A program made the translations under genes and the position numbers. From Halobacteriovorax sp. (GTDB taxonomy: Bacteria > Bdellovibrionota > Bacteriovoracia > Bacteriovoracales > Bacteriovoracaceae), in assembly GCA_002716825.1 (NCBI GenBank), contig PBCC01000065.1, positions 1 through 55,276 on the forward strand: a stretch of DNA of 55,276 nucleotides, given 5' to 3'. Numbering within the stretch: position 1 is the stretch's first letter; each line of letters opens with the position of its first letter. The notes beneath the pieces were generated by a model that was not told where the DNA came from, did not search any database, and was given only the letters and a program-made list of their open reading frames with translations. Shown here in pieces: positions 34,920 through 43,856 of the stretch.

Positions 34920-35732
34920 ATGCCAAAGAGTCAAAGCGAAAATGAAATCACAAGTTTTAGCTTTCCTGAATTCTCAGGAGCGGCTAACACTTCGGAAGAT
35001 GCTTCCGAATTTCTTTATCGCGATCTCTCTCAAAACAATCCTTTGAAAGTTAAAGAAAAAGCACAGATCATTAAGGCGGAGAGAACACAGGCTGAAAAGG
35101 CTGGTTTTACGATTTCGCCGATTGTTCGTGAGTATCGTGGAATTGCTCGTCAAGAAGTTGATGAGCGTGAACGCCGTATTGAAGACGAAGTTCAAAAACG
35201 ATTAGAGTTTTTAAAGCAACAAGCTTTTGACGAAGGTTTTCAAGAGGGAATTGAGCAGGGTAAAGCAGAAGTTTTTGACCAAACTCGACAAATGACTGAA
35301 GAGAAGCTGACACATTTAACCGCTCTTATTCAAGAAGTGTTAGCCGAAAAAGAAGAACTTCTGGCGAGAGAGAAGAATGATACCTATCGCTTGGTAAGAA
35401 ATCTTAGTAAATGGATCGTTCTGCGAGAGCTCAAAGACGATGGCAAGTATATTGAACGACTTTTAGAAAAATTAGTAACAGAACTTGGCTCAAAGCAAAA
35501 TCTCTTAATTCAAGTTAATCGCGCTCAATTTGAAGCGATGCCTGAAGTCTTAGATGTTGTCCAAGCAAGACTCGGCGAACTTAAAAATGTTCGTGTCGAA
35601 GCTGATTCTGATGTCAGTCCAAACGGCTTTGTCATCGAATCAGAAAATGGAATTATTAACGGAACTCTTGAAGAACAGTTTCATCAACTAGACCGCTTGT
35701 TTGAAGCCGTTGGGCTGGAAAGTGATGAGTGA
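34920..35732 (+). CDS. fliH: Flagellar export apparatus protein FliH
   Basis: 270 residues with GGAGAGGG upstream. The charged central helix (RIEDEVQKRLEFLKQQAFDEGFQEGIEQGKAE) includes the GxxxG-type pattern of FliH/HrpE/YscL stators, and the C-terminal domain has LVRNLSKWIVLRELKDDGKYIERLL, then the VEADSDVSPNGFVIESENGIINGTLEEQ ending typical of FliH. It links the ATPase FliI to the C-ring. It overlaps fliI by 8 bp. Confidence 0.93.
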   Translation: MPKSQSENEITSFSFPEFSGAANTSEDASEFLYRDLSQNNPLKVKEKAQIIKAERTQAEKAGFTISPIVREYRGIARQEVDERERRIEDEVQKRLEFLKQQAFDEGFQEGIEQGKAEVFDQTRQMTEEKLTHLTALIQEVLAEKEELLAREKNDTYRLVRNLSKWIVLRELKDDGKYIERLLEKLVTELGSKQNLLIQVNRAQFEAMPEVLDVVQARLGELKNVRVEADSDVSPNGFVIESENGIINGTLEEQFHQLDRLFEAVGLESDE

Positions 35733-37101
35733 TCGTAGACTAGATCTTGGACCAGTTCAAAAGGCGTATGAGTATGCAACGCCCTATCAAAAAATTGGCA
35801 AAATACATTCAAATAAGGGAATGCTTTACGAAGTTAACCTTGCTCGTGCCGTCATTGGTAGCAATGTCGAGTTCGTGACTGAGTTTGGCGAACGCTGTTA
35901 TGGCGAAGTCGTATCAATCCAAGGAAACCGCTGTCTTGCAATGCCCTATGAAGAAATCTCAGGCATTAATAGCGAAACACGTGTTCACCTTAAAGATTTA
36001 ACAACTACAATTAAAGTCTCTCCTGCTCTATTAGGGCGTGTTGTTGATTTTCAATGTCGACCAATTGATGGCAAAGGTCCACTCGAGTCTGAAGAGCAAG
36101 AAAGTCGTAGCATCTTTGGCACGGCGATTAATCCGCTCCAAAGACCGCCTATCACAGAAGCTCTCGATACAGGTATTCACTCAATCAATGCATTTATGAC
36201 GGCCGGAAAAGGCCAGCGCTTTGCTATTATGGCCGGTTCCGGTGTTGGTAAGTCCGTCACGCTTGGTATGATCGCTCAAAATACTTCAGCTGATGTAAAC
36301 GTTATTGCACTGATTGGAGAAAGGGGACGAGAAGTTCTCGAGTTTATCGAAAATGATCTAGGACCTGAAGGACTGGCCAGGTCTGTTGTTATCGTGGCGA
36401 CCTCTGATACTTCAGCACTGATTCGAATGAAAGCAGCTTATGTTGCTACAACTGTGGCAGAGTATTTTAGAGATCAACAAAACGATGTGCTATTGATGAT
36501 GGATTCAATTACACGTTTTGCCATGGCCAATCGAGAGATTAGTCTTTCTGCTGGAGAGCCACCAGGACAAAAAGGTTATACTCCTTCAGTATTTGCAAGA
36601 CTTCCCAAATTGATGGAGCGCGCTGGAACTATTGCTAGTGGTGGATCTATCACTGGAATTTACACTGTTCTTGTTGAAGGCGGTGATATGGATGAGCCAA
36701 TTGCCGATTCGGTTCGAGCCATTGCCGATGGACATATCATTCTTAGCCGTGAGCTAGCCTCACGAAATCAATTTCCTGCTGTCGATGTACTTCAAAGTCT
36801 CTCAAGGGTTATGAATAAAGTCGCAACGAGAGAGCATAAAGTCGTAGCATCTCACCTTCGTGACCTCATGGCCGCGTACAGAGAGAACGAAGATCTGATC
36901 ACGGTTGGTGCCTATGCCCGAGGATCAAATCCAAAGGTTGATAAGGCGCTTGTCATTTATGATGACCTCATGGGTCTTTTGCGCCAAGAACAGGGCATGA
37001 GTACTTATTTAAAAATTGAAGAACTCTATGACCGTATGGTTGATCTCGCGAGAAAAGCGGAGCTTGCCATTAATCCTCAAACTCAGCATGAGGATCAATA
37101 A
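35725..37101 (+). CDS. fliI: Flagellum-specific ATP synthase FliI
   Basis: 458 residues from ATG 35725; a TTG at 35701 is in frame but lies inside fliH with no better ribosome site. Walker A GSGVGKSVTLGMIAQ, the IALIGERGREVLEFIENDLG segment and the MDSITRFAMANREISLSAGEPPGQKGYTPSVFA stretch are typical of the F1-like export ATPases FliI/YscN. As a hexamer it dissociates chaperone-substrate complexes for export. It is co-transcribed with fliH and fliJ (2-bp gap to fliJ). Confidence 0.97.
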   Translation: MSDRRLDLGPVQKAYEYATPYQKIGKIHSNKGMLYEVNLARAVIGSNVEFVTEFGERCYGEVVSIQGNRCLAMPYEEISGINSETRVHLKDLTTTIKVSPALLGRVVDFQCRPIDGKGPLESEEQESRSIFGTAINPLQRPPITEALDTGIHSINAFMTAGKGQRFAIMAGSGVGKSVTLGMIAQNTSADVNVIALIGERGREVLEFIENDLGPEGLARSVVIVATSDTSALIRMKAAYVATTVAEYFRDQQNDVLLMMDSITRFAMANREISLSAGEPPGQKGYTPSVFARLPKLMERAGTIASGGSITGIYTVLVEGGDMDEPIADSVRAIADGHIILSRELASRNQFPAVDVLQSLSRVMNKVATREHKVVASHLRDLMAAYRENEDLITVGAYARGSNPKVDKALVIYDDLMGLLRQEQGMSTYLKIEELYDRMVDLARKAELAINPQTQHEDQ

Positions 37102-37103
37102 AA

Positions 37104-37550
37104 ATGAAAAAGCATAAGTTCAAGCTAGCTGCTGTTTTGAAGCTTCGCGAAGCAAAAGAAAAGAAGATAAAGAGTGAGCTAGGCGAAATTGTTCAAGAAA
37201 TACAAAAAGTAAAAGAACGCCTACAAGAAATTGATAATGATGTGGATGTTCTTTATAGCTCACAGGAGCAGTCTGTTCAAACTCCTGCAGCTGGACGCAT
37301 GGTTCGTTTCTATCCTGAGGCCGTGCGTGGTCTTAAAGCTGATAAAGTTGCGACCCTGAATCTGCTCGCTGCACTTGAACGTCGCTATCAACGTAAAGTG
37401 GAAGAGTTGAAAGTAGCAATGGGCGAAACTAAGGTGATGAATAAACTGAAAGAAAAAGATTTCGCCGCTCACAAAAAACAAGTTATGAAAAAAGAGTTGG
37501 AGACATTAGAAGAGATCATCATGCTTCGTCCCAAGGAGAACTCACAATGA
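37104..37550 (+). CDS. fliJ: Flagellar export protein FliJ
   Basis: 148 residues, nearly all coiled coil. It begins KHKFKLAAVLKLREAKEKKIKSELGEI, the FliJ-type N-terminus in which a helix with an LRxxxE pattern packs into the FliI hexamer, and the C-terminal helix is rich in Lys/Glu. FliJ acts as the central stalk of the ATPase and a chaperone escort. Sequence similarity in this family is low, so position between fliI and the MotE-like gene supports the call. It overlaps the next gene by 4 bp (ATGA). Confidence 0.88.
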   Translation: MKKHKFKLAAVLKLREAKEKKIKSELGEIVQEIQKVKERLQEIDNDVDVLYSSQEQSVQTPAAGRMVRFYPEAVRGLKADKVATLNLLAALERRYQRKVEELKVAMGETKVMNKLKEKDFAAHKKQVMKKELETLEEIIMLRPKENSQ

Positions 37551-38071
37551 AATATCTACTCATCCTTATGTGCTTGTCTGTATCTGCTTTCGCAGCAGAA
37601 GAGAAAGTCTATACAGAGAAAGAATTTCAAGAGAAGTTACAAAAAGAAGTTGCGGCTAAGTTTGAGAAAATTGCTGGAGGCTCACTCGTTGATTTTTCAA
37701 AACAGCTAATGGAAAAAGAAGAAAAGTTAAGAGTGGCCGAGCTTCAGTTCAAAAAACGAGAAGACGAGCTGCTTAATTCTCAAAGAGATTTTCAAGCAGG
37801 CATAAAGTCATTTCAAGATAAGCAAAATAAATTTTTAGCTTGCCTGGATGAAAATGAAAGAAAGAAGCAAGAAAGAATTCAGCATATGGTGGACTCTATT
37901 GCCGGTATGAGGCCAAAAACAGCAGCAGACCTGCTTTCGGTGCAGGAGGCAGATATTTCCATACAAATTTTAGGAAAATTAGATTCCACTAAGGTGTCGA
38001 AAATATTCAATTTGATGGATAAGGAAATCTCTGCCCGGCTTCAAAAACAGTACATGACTATGAAAAGATAG
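37547..38071 (+). CDS. MotE-like periplasmic flagellar protein
   Basis: 174 residues. It has a signal peptide at 1-16 (MKYLLILMCLSVSAFA), a long charged coiled coil (about 25-110) and a C-terminal compact region, MVDSIAGMRPKTAADLLSVQEADISIQILGKLDSTKVSKIFNLMDKE, which resembles the MgtE-N-like/MotE pattern of paired helices. In alphaproteobacteria MotE chaperones MotC in the periplasm; in other phyla this gene often follows fliJ. It overlaps fliJ by 4 bp, and a 34-bp gap precedes fliK. The domain assignment is by pattern, so a motor or assembly chaperone role is inference. Confidence 0.78.
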   Translation: MKYLLILMCLSVSAFAAEEKVYTEKEFQEKLQKEVAAKFEKIAGGSLVDFSKQLMEKEEKLRVAELQFKKREDELLNSQRDFQAGIKSFQDKQNKFLACLDENERKKQERIQHMVDSIAGMRPKTAADLLSVQEADISIQILGKLDSTKVSKIFNLMDKEISARLQKQYMTMKR

Positions 38072-38105
38072 GGATGCTGCTACAAGTCTTAACGAATGGA
38101 GTGAC

Positions 38106-39341
38106 ATGCAGGCTAACGGTTTAAAAAATATTCTTCAAGCATCGACAGCATCTAAGGGTAATGCTGCAGCTGCTACTCCTGATGAGGGCCTTCTTGGCGC
38201 TTTGACTGGAAGCTTTGAAGGTATTCTTTCAGATATTGAATCGACCGTTTCACAGACTGCTGAAGGGATGGGCGAAGCTCTCTCTGAGTTGCCAGAGTTT
38301 CTTGCAGACAAAATTACAGACCTATTATCGGCCGTTGGCGATCTTGCAGAGGGAACTCCGCTAGGCGACTTCCTAGGTCAAATGGGCTTAGATCCAAAGA
38401 GTCTCGGTTTAAATAATGCTAATGAGTATGTTTTTGATGGCGACGCCTTCACGAATGCTCAAAATAAATCTTTTGATCTTGAATCAGCGCTTGAAACATT
38501 ACAAAGCCGCTTAGAATCCGTCACTAAATTAGTCAAAAAAGGTATGGAAGGTGATCTTGAGTCTCTTCGTCTTTTTTCTGATGATTTGAAAAGTGCATCA
38601 AAAATTCACAACAAAGAAATGACTCGTCCAAGCTTTTTTGAAGCAGGCGATGACTTCCTAGCCTCAAGAGAACTTGCTATGGCCGCCAAGGGTGCAGCCG
38701 GCGCTAGTTATGTAAAACAAGAAGGCTCACTCTTTAGTAAATATGCCGCTGAAACCGAGGCTGCTGCAGCTGATGGTGAAACGATGACTCATCAGCAAAT
38801 TGTCGCCGAAGCAATCAATGGATCGACTAAGTCTTCAGGCGACTCATCGACAAAGATGCCTGCGGGAACTTTAGATCTGTCTTCAATGGGCAATGCTAAG
38901 TCGAGTGAAGTCATTACAAAAATTGTTAATTATCTAGATCAGCAGCAATTGACTTCAAAAGGTCAATTGGACGTTCTTGTTAAACACGATGAGCTCGGCC
39001 AGTTTAGATTAAATGTCAGCCGTGGTGTTGATAGAAATGCAATCGAAATGAAGATTATGGCCGGGGGAGAAGGGCACCGTTTCTTTACAGAGCATGAAGT
39101 TGATCTGGTAAAAGCCTTAAATCAAAATGGTGTAAAACTCACTGATCTTAAGATTCTTCAATCCGACAATATTGCTGAATCAGGAAAATCTAGCTCGAAC
39201 TCTTTTTCTGACTCACAAGGTGATGAGACAAGTTCTCAGTTTGGACAATCTAAGCAACAGCAGCAAAACGGTCGTGATGGCTCTGATCGCAGAAAGCTTC
39301 TTTGGGAAGAATACCGCGAAAGAATGGGGGCTAGCGCTTGA
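38106..39341 (+). CDS. fliK: Flagellar hook-length control protein FliK
   Basis: 411 residues. The N-terminal two thirds are low-complexity, Ser/Ala/Asp/Gly-rich, as expected for the secreted ruler region. The C-terminal domain is the conserved FliK switch: DVLVKHDELGQFRLNVSRG, then FFTEHEVDLVKALNQNGVKLTDLKIL. The tail is Ser/Gln-rich. FliK is exported during hook growth and switches export specificity. It overlaps flgD by 4 bp (TTGA). Confidence 0.87.
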   Translation: MQANGLKNILQASTASKGNAAAATPDEGLLGALTGSFEGILSDIESTVSQTAEGMGEALSELPEFLADKITDLLSAVGDLAEGTPLGDFLGQMGLDPKSLGLNNANEYVFDGDAFTNAQNKSFDLESALETLQSRLESVTKLVKKGMEGDLESLRLFSDDLKSASKIHNKEMTRPSFFEAGDDFLASRELAMAAKGAAGASYVKQEGSLFSKYAAETEAAAADGETMTHQQIVAEAINGSTKSSGDSSTKMPAGTLDLSSMGNAKSSEVITKIVNYLDQQQLTSKGQLDVLVKHDELGQFRLNVSRGVDRNAIEMKIMAGGEGHRFFTEHEVDLVKALNQNGVKLTDLKILQSDNIAESGKSSSNSFSDSQGDETSSQFGQSKQQQQNGRDGSDRRKLLWEEYRERMGASA

Positions 39342-40198
39342 CCACTATCGGACGCCCAAATCCAGGCAAAAACAACTTTAAAGAAGTGAAGATGGCAGCG
39401 CCAACAAACTCTCTTAAAAGTAATGGTGCAAAAAAAATTGGTGATCAGCTTAATGATATAGTTGGCATCAAGGAAGAGCAGAAGTTCGTCGATCAAAAAT
39501 CACATAATAAAATGGATAAAGACTCGTTCATGAAACTACTCGCGTTTCAAATGAGTAATCAAGATCCAATGAGTCCTATGGATCAAAAGCAATTTGCTGC
39601 CGATCTTGCTCAGTTCTCTCAATTAGAGCAATTAACAAATATGAATACGCGCATGGAGAAAAACTCTAATGCGGCTCAAATCGAAGAGCGTTCACAAGGT
39701 GCCGCTTTCCTTGGTAAGCGCGCTATCACTGGCGGAACTTCAGTTAATTATGACGGTGAAGCTCGCAGTGTGAATCTGCCATTCTATTTACCAAATCATG
39801 CCCGTGAAATGTCGGTGCGTATTTTTGATAGTAAGAATCAGTTGGTGGGGCGCATTGAACGTCAAAATGTTCCGGCCGGCTCGCAAACTCTTGTTTGGGA
39901 CGGAATTTCACTCGACGGAACTCGCGCAACGAAAGATTCTTACCGCTTTGATGTCACTGCTTTTGATGAAAAGCTGCAAGAGTTTAAAGGTCAAACTCGT
40001 GCATCAGGTGTTGTATCCGCTGTGTCTTTTGAAAACGGCGAAATGTTACTTACGATTGATGGAAAGAATAAAGTTTTTCTTCGTGACGTGCTTAGTTTTG
40101 AAATGCCAACAGGCAATTTCGATGCTGCGCAAAAAATGCCCGGTTTGAAAAAAGCAGCAGCTTCGAGTTATTCTCAAATGAAGGAAGCTGCACAATAA
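39338..40198 (+). CDS. flgD: Flagellar hook assembly (cap) protein FlgD
   Basis: 286 residues from TTG 39338, which overlaps the fliK stop and has GGGGG a few bases upstream; ATG 39392 is an alternative shorter start. The N-terminal export/polymerisation segment has DKDSFMKLLAFQMSNQDPMSPMDQKQFAADLAQFSQLEQL, the hallmark of FlgD, and the C-terminal Tudor-Ig-like domain contains VRIFDSKNQLVGRIERQNVPAGSQTLVWDGIS. It caps the growing hook. It is 19 bp before the next gene. Confidence 0.94.
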   Translation: MTTIGRPNPGKNNFKEVKMAAPTNSLKSNGAKKIGDQLNDIVGIKEEQKFVDQKSHNKMDKDSFMKLLAFQMSNQDPMSPMDQKQFAADLAQFSQLEQLTNMNTRMEKNSNAAQIEERSQGAAFLGKRAITGGTSVNYDGEARSVNLPFYLPNHAREMSVRIFDSKNQLVGRIERQNVPAGSQTLVWDGISLDGTRATKDSYRFDVTAFDEKLQEFKGQTRASGVVSAVSFENGEMLLTIDGKNKVFLRDVLSFEMPTGNFDAAQKMPGLKKAAASSYSQMKEAAQ

Positions 40199-40217
40199 AA
40201 GTGTAGATATAAAAAAA

Positions 40218-40631
40218 ATGGCTAACCCTAATATTAACAACATTCTCATTCCTAACGTTTCCCGCATCGGCGGCAATCGTGAAGTTGAGCAAAATCGCAA
40301 AGCTGATAAGACTTCTGCAAGCGAGTTTGATGGGTTGTTAAAAGAACAGCTCGAGAGTACGAAGGCACCTGCACAAGGTATCAGCCTTTCAACTCACGCT
40401 GCTCGTAGACTTAAAGAAAGAAACTTAGAAATGGATGCTGGTGAGTATACAAAACTTAAAGGCGCTATTGAGAAATTGAAAACGAAAGGGGGACAGGATT
40501 CACTGGTAATCACTGGGAAAGCTGCTTATATCGTCGACGTACCCAATAACAGGATAGTTACGGCTATAGATCGCGATAATATGGCAGAAAATGTTTTTAC
40601 GAAAATTGATTCGACACTGTTTGTAAATTAA
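40218..40631 (+). CDS. Conserved flagellar operon protein (TIGR02530-type)
   Basis: 137 residues. The C-terminal 85 residues carry STHAARRLKERNLEMDAGEY, GGQDSLVITGKAAYIVDVPN and NRIVTAIDRDNMAENVFTKIDSTLFVN. They match the pattern of the small flagellar-operon protein found between flgD and flgE in Gram-positive and some Gram-negative operons (ALVxxxDxAFIVxVxNRTVITAxD, then VFTxIDS). Its function is not established. The N-terminal 45 residues are charged and probably disordered. A 105-bp gap follows before flgE. Confidence 0.8.
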   Translation: MANPNINNILIPNVSRIGGNREVEQNRKADKTSASEFDGLLKEQLESTKAPAQGISLSTHAARRLKERNLEMDAGEYTKLKGAIEKLKTKGGQDSLVITGKAAYIVDVPNNRIVTAIDRDNMAENVFTKIDSTLFVN

Positions 40632-40736
40632 ATTTTAAACGACTCGAGAGACAATCGGCTGGTCCTTTCCGGAAGCCTCGTCTAGAACCCGTAGTGTTCT
40701 GACTTATCTCGTTTCGCTGAGGTCTAGGAGGGACAC

Positions 40737-42017
40737 ATGGGAATTTTGCGCTCTTTTAATATCGGTATTTCAGGTCTAAATGCTTCTGGTCAGGGTATGG
40801 GTGTTATCGGTGATAACATTGCAAACGCCGGCACAACAGGATTCAAGGCATCTCGCGCTGAATTCCAAGACGTTCTAGCAAAAAGCTTAAAAGGTATTGA
40901 TGGTGGTGACCAGTTTGGTGCCGGTGTTCACTTGGCTCACATTAAGCCGATGATGAACCAAGGTGACGTTACCCGTACAGATAATATCACTGACCTTGCG
41001 ATCAGTGGTGATGGCTTCTTTAAAGTTGAAGCACCATTTGGCGCAGGCTTTACGCGTGATGGTTCGATGCACTTTAACAAAGACGGCGAACTTGTAAACT
41101 CTGATGGCTACAAAGTTCTAGGTTTTGCTGCCAGTGAAGATGGTACGATCACTAACAAGCAAGAGCCTATTAAACTTGGGAGCACAGCGATTCCAGCTTC
41201 AGGCTCAAAAGAAGTTAAGCTCAATATGAATATCGATTCACGTTCAGATGTGATCGAGTTCAATCCTGAGCAACCAGAAAAAACAGCTAACTACATGCAC
41301 ACGATGACTGTTTACGACAATATCGGTACAGCACGTTTGATCACTGTTACTTACAATAAAGTAGGTAATAATCAGTGGAAGTATCGTGCAATGGCCGATG
41401 GTAAAGACATCGAAGGTGGAGAAATGGGCAAGCTCTATGAGCAAGCTTCAGGAACTCTAACATTTAATGATAAAGGTGTATTACAAGAGGAAGTGAGTGA
41501 TAGTAATTCATTTAACTTCAATAAAGGTGCAGCTCAGGGACAAGTTATTAAGTTCGATTTTGGTAAGTCTCTTGCTGAAGGTGGAACTGGTCTTGATGCT
41601 TCTACTCAGTATGGCTCTGATTCTCATATTAACCGTACAACTCAAGACGGTAACTCTGCCGGTACTCTTGCTTCACTATCTTTTAATGACGACGGTATCC
41701 TTACTGCTGTTTATGATAATGGCGAGCAAAGAGATATCTCTCAGATTGCTGTGGCCAAGTTTGAAAACAATGAAGGCCTATTTAAAGTTGGTAAGAACCT
41801 TTACAAAGAATCACGTAACTCTGGTCAGCCAGCCCTTGGTAAGCCAGGTGAGGGTGGACGTGGGGATGTTCTAGCTAAGTCTTTAGAGCTTTCAAACGTT
41901 GATATCGCCAATGAGTTCGTAGGTCTTATGACAGCTCAAAGAAACTTCCAAGCCAACTCTAGAACGCTGACAACAGCGGATCAGATGCTACAAGAAGTTC
42001 TTAATATTAAGCGCTAA
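40737..42017 (+). CDS. flgE: Flagellar hook protein FlgE
   Basis: 426 residues preceded by TAGGAGGG. The N-terminus MGILRSFNIGISGLNASGQ with IGDNIANAGTTGFKASRAEFQDVL is the hook protein signature, DLAISGDGFFKV marks the FlgE core, and the C-terminus ANEFVGLMTAQRNFQANSRTLTTADQMLQEVLNIKR is the conserved axial-protein ending. It polymerises into the hook after the rod is finished. The 105 bp upstream (40632-40736) is longer than other gaps in this operon and could hold its own promoter, though I find no convincing sigma28 or sigma54 match there. A strong terminator follows. Confidence 0.96.
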   Translation: MGILRSFNIGISGLNASGQGMGVIGDNIANAGTTGFKASRAEFQDVLAKSLKGIDGGDQFGAGVHLAHIKPMMNQGDVTRTDNITDLAISGDGFFKVEAPFGAGFTRDGSMHFNKDGELVNSDGYKVLGFAASEDGTITNKQEPIKLGSTAIPASGSKEVKLNMNIDSRSDVIEFNPEQPEKTANYMHTMTVYDNIGTARLITVTYNKVGNNQWKYRAMADGKDIEGGEMGKLYEQASGTLTFNDKGVLQEEVSDSNSFNFNKGAAQGQVIKFDFGKSLAEGGTGLDASTQYGSDSHINRTTQDGNSAGTLASLSFNDDGILTAVYDNGEQRDISQIAVAKFENNEGLFKVGKNLYKESRNSGQPALGKPGEGGRGDVLAKSLELSNVDIANEFVGLMTAQRNFQANSRTLTTADQMLQEVLNIKR

Positions 42018-42030
42018 TAATGATTGAATT

Positions 42031-42064
42031 GGCCGCCCACTTAAGTGGGTGGCCCTTTTTTTTT
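42031..42064 (+). terminator. Terminator closing the flagellar operon
   Basis: GGCCGCCCACTT (42031-42042) is complementary to AAGTGGGTGGCC (42043-42054) with one G-T pair, followed by nine T residues (42056-42064). It lies 13 bp after the flgE stop, and its T-run touches the stop codon of the convergent ferredoxin gene. Confidence 0.93.
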
Positions 42065-42293
42065 AGCCATCAAGACCGATAGCTTCTACAGGACAAGCTC
42101 CTAGAGCCTCCTTACACTTCTCAATTTCTTCTTCAGTGACCGGTTGCTTAGCAACGTAAGCGTGTCCTTCATCATCGTTCATGACGAAAAATCCTGGAGC
42201 TTCAAAGACACAGGCATCGCAAGCAATACACTGATCGTCTACATAGAAAGCCCCAGCTACATTTTCATCCCATTTGGAATTTTTATCAGCCAT
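42063..42293 (-). CDS. Single-cluster ferredoxin
   Basis: 76 residues with a CxxCxxC motif at Cys22/Cys25/Cys28 (QCIACDACVFEAPGFF) and a distal CP at Cys67 (GACPVEAIG). This is the ligand pattern for one 4Fe-4S cluster as in monocluster bacterial ferredoxins. Cys60 is an extra residue that could form a disulfide. Being acidic, it should carry electrons in the cytosol to an unidentified partner. It lies 3 bp downstream of the PpiD-like gene on the same strand. The gene is convergent with flgE. Confidence 0.9.
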   Translation of the reverse strand: MADKNSKWDENVAGAFYVDDQCIACDACVFEAPGFFVMNDDEGHAYVAKQPVTEEEIEKCKEALGACPVEAIGLDG

Positions 42294-42296
42294 ATA

Positions 42297-43778
42297 TTAT
42301 GGAATGCGATTTTCGTAAACACGAACGTTTACACTCTCTCCAAGCTTAGTCGTCATCTCTTGGCGCATTTTATTAGAGTAAGCGATTGCAGTACTCTTAT
42401 CCTCAGCTTCCGGTTTGGAGTCTTTCACTTTACTTGGCTCAGATTTAACAAGAGTGATATAGGCTGCCGTTTCAAAGCGATCAACACCAGTTGTTTCATG
42501 ACTGAAAACTTTATTGAGTTGAGTTGTTTCAAGGAAGATTTGCCCTTTAGAGCCATCGTAACGATTGATCTCAATATCTGTCTCGAGATTTGCTTTCCAC
42601 TTCTTCTGGATACTAGCTAGAGCTGACTTTGAACCTTTCACAAGTGCTGCTTGTGCCTCATCTGCAATCTGGCTGACTAGCTGAGTGGCTTGTTCCGTTT
42701 TTGTTTTTCGCAGTAATTCTGAAGCGAGTGCAACTTGGTGTTGCTCGAAGACGGCTTCTTTCTTTTCCTTTTTGCCTTCAACTAAAATAATGTGAAAGCC
42801 AAAGTCCGTTTTTACAGGGGCTGAAACTTTTCCAACAGGAAGCTCAAAGGCTGCTTTTTCAAACTCGGGAACCATGCGACCACGGCCGAAGCTTCCGAGA
42901 CTGCCACCTTTATCTTTTCCGCCTGGCTCTTCAGTGAATTTCTTTGCCATTTCTGCAAAGTTCTTAGCTGTTGTTTTCTTAGCGATATCTTCGATACGTT
43001 TTTTTAGGTCAGCTTCTTTCTCGCCTTCTTTACTTCTTACAAGAATGTGGCGCGCTTCAACTTCCTCTGCTTGATCAAGACTAGCTTTACGGTCATTAAA
43101 TAGCGACTTTACGCGCTCTAGGTTTTCTTCCTGGCTCAGGTATTGATCAATTTCAGCTTTAGAGATCTCAAGCATGCTAGCAACATCTTGCTTAGAGAGG
43201 CGGATAATCGTGGCCGTGCGCTTTTGATTCTTAAAAGACTGAATATCACTTAAGAAGGCTTTAGAGACTGGAAATTTACCCAGGACTGTACTTGTTTTAG
43301 AAGTGATCATCTCTCTTTCAACCATTTTTTCATAATCAAGTGGTGCAAACTGGTTGGCACGAAGAATGGCTTTGTAACGTTCGATATCGAATTTACCATT
43401 TGTTTGAAAGTTTTCCTGGTTCTTAATCGACTCTTTAATCTCTTCACTTGCAACGACGACGCCCAAGCGTTCTCCTAGGACAAATGAGAGCCTATTGTTG
43501 ACGAGACTTTTAAGTGCATTTTGTTTGATATTGAAATCTTTAATTTGTTTGGCCGAAAGTGTTTGGCCTCCAAGAACAAACTGAGAATAAAACTCGATCT
43601 GGCGATTAAACTCAGATTGATATTCACGAAAACTAATATTTTGATCGCCTACTGAAGCCACAGTGTCCGGCTGACCCTTCATTGTCTCATAACCTGTAAA
43701 CATAAATGAGATGACGATAAAGCCAATAAATAGGGTTAGGAAGACATTGGTAGTCTTTTTCTGAAAACTTGAAGACAT
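42297..43778 (-). CDS. PpiD/SurA-like membrane-anchored peptidyl-prolyl isomerase
   Basis: 493 residues from ATG 43778, which has AAGGAG 5 bp upstream; the longer frame to 43796 starts at TTG inside that ribosome site and is unlikely. An N-terminal TM helix (about 12-31, FLTLFIGFIVISFMFTG) is followed by a SurA-N-like chaperone region, and a parvulin domain in the middle: EARHILVRS, FAEMAKKFTEEPGG, SLGSFGRGRMVPEFEKAAFELPVG, TDFGFHIILVEGK. PpiD-type proteins sit in the inner membrane and help outer-membrane and secreted proteins fold. Domain order fits PpiD, but one parvulin domain does not prove activity. It is divergent from mreC. Confidence 0.87.
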   Translation of the reverse strand: MSSSFQKKTTNVFLTLFIGFIVISFMFTGYETMKGQPDTVASVGDQNISFREYQSEFNRQIEFYSQFVLGGQTLSAKQIKDFNIKQNALKSLVNNRLSFVLGERLGVVVASEEIKESIKNQENFQTNGKFDIERYKAILRANQFAPLDYEKMVEREMITSKTSTVLGKFPVSKAFLSDIQSFKNQKRTATIIRLSKQDVASMLEISKAEIDQYLSQEENLERVKSLFNDRKASLDQAEEVEARHILVRSKEGEKEADLKKRIEDIAKKTTAKNFAEMAKKFTEEPGGKDKGGSLGSFGRGRMVPEFEKAAFELPVGKVSAPVKTDFGFHIILVEGKKEKKEAVFEQHQVALASELLRKTKTEQATQLVSQIADEAQAALVKGSKSALASIQKKWKANLETDIEINRYDGSKGQIFLETTQLNKVFSHETTGVDRFETAAYITLVKSEPSKVKDSKPEAEDKSTAIAYSNKMRQEMTTKLGESVNVRVYENRIP

Positions 43779-43856
43779 GTGGGCTCCTTCGGGCAAATTA
43801 AGATGCGCCCATTATCCTCACAAGAAGGCTTTCAGTAAAGATTTTCCGCAGCTTAG

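Noticed and set aside
42144-42620. 158-aa plus-strand ORF over ferredoxin and ppiD-like genes
   Set aside because: Lies opposite two well-supported genes with no start signal.
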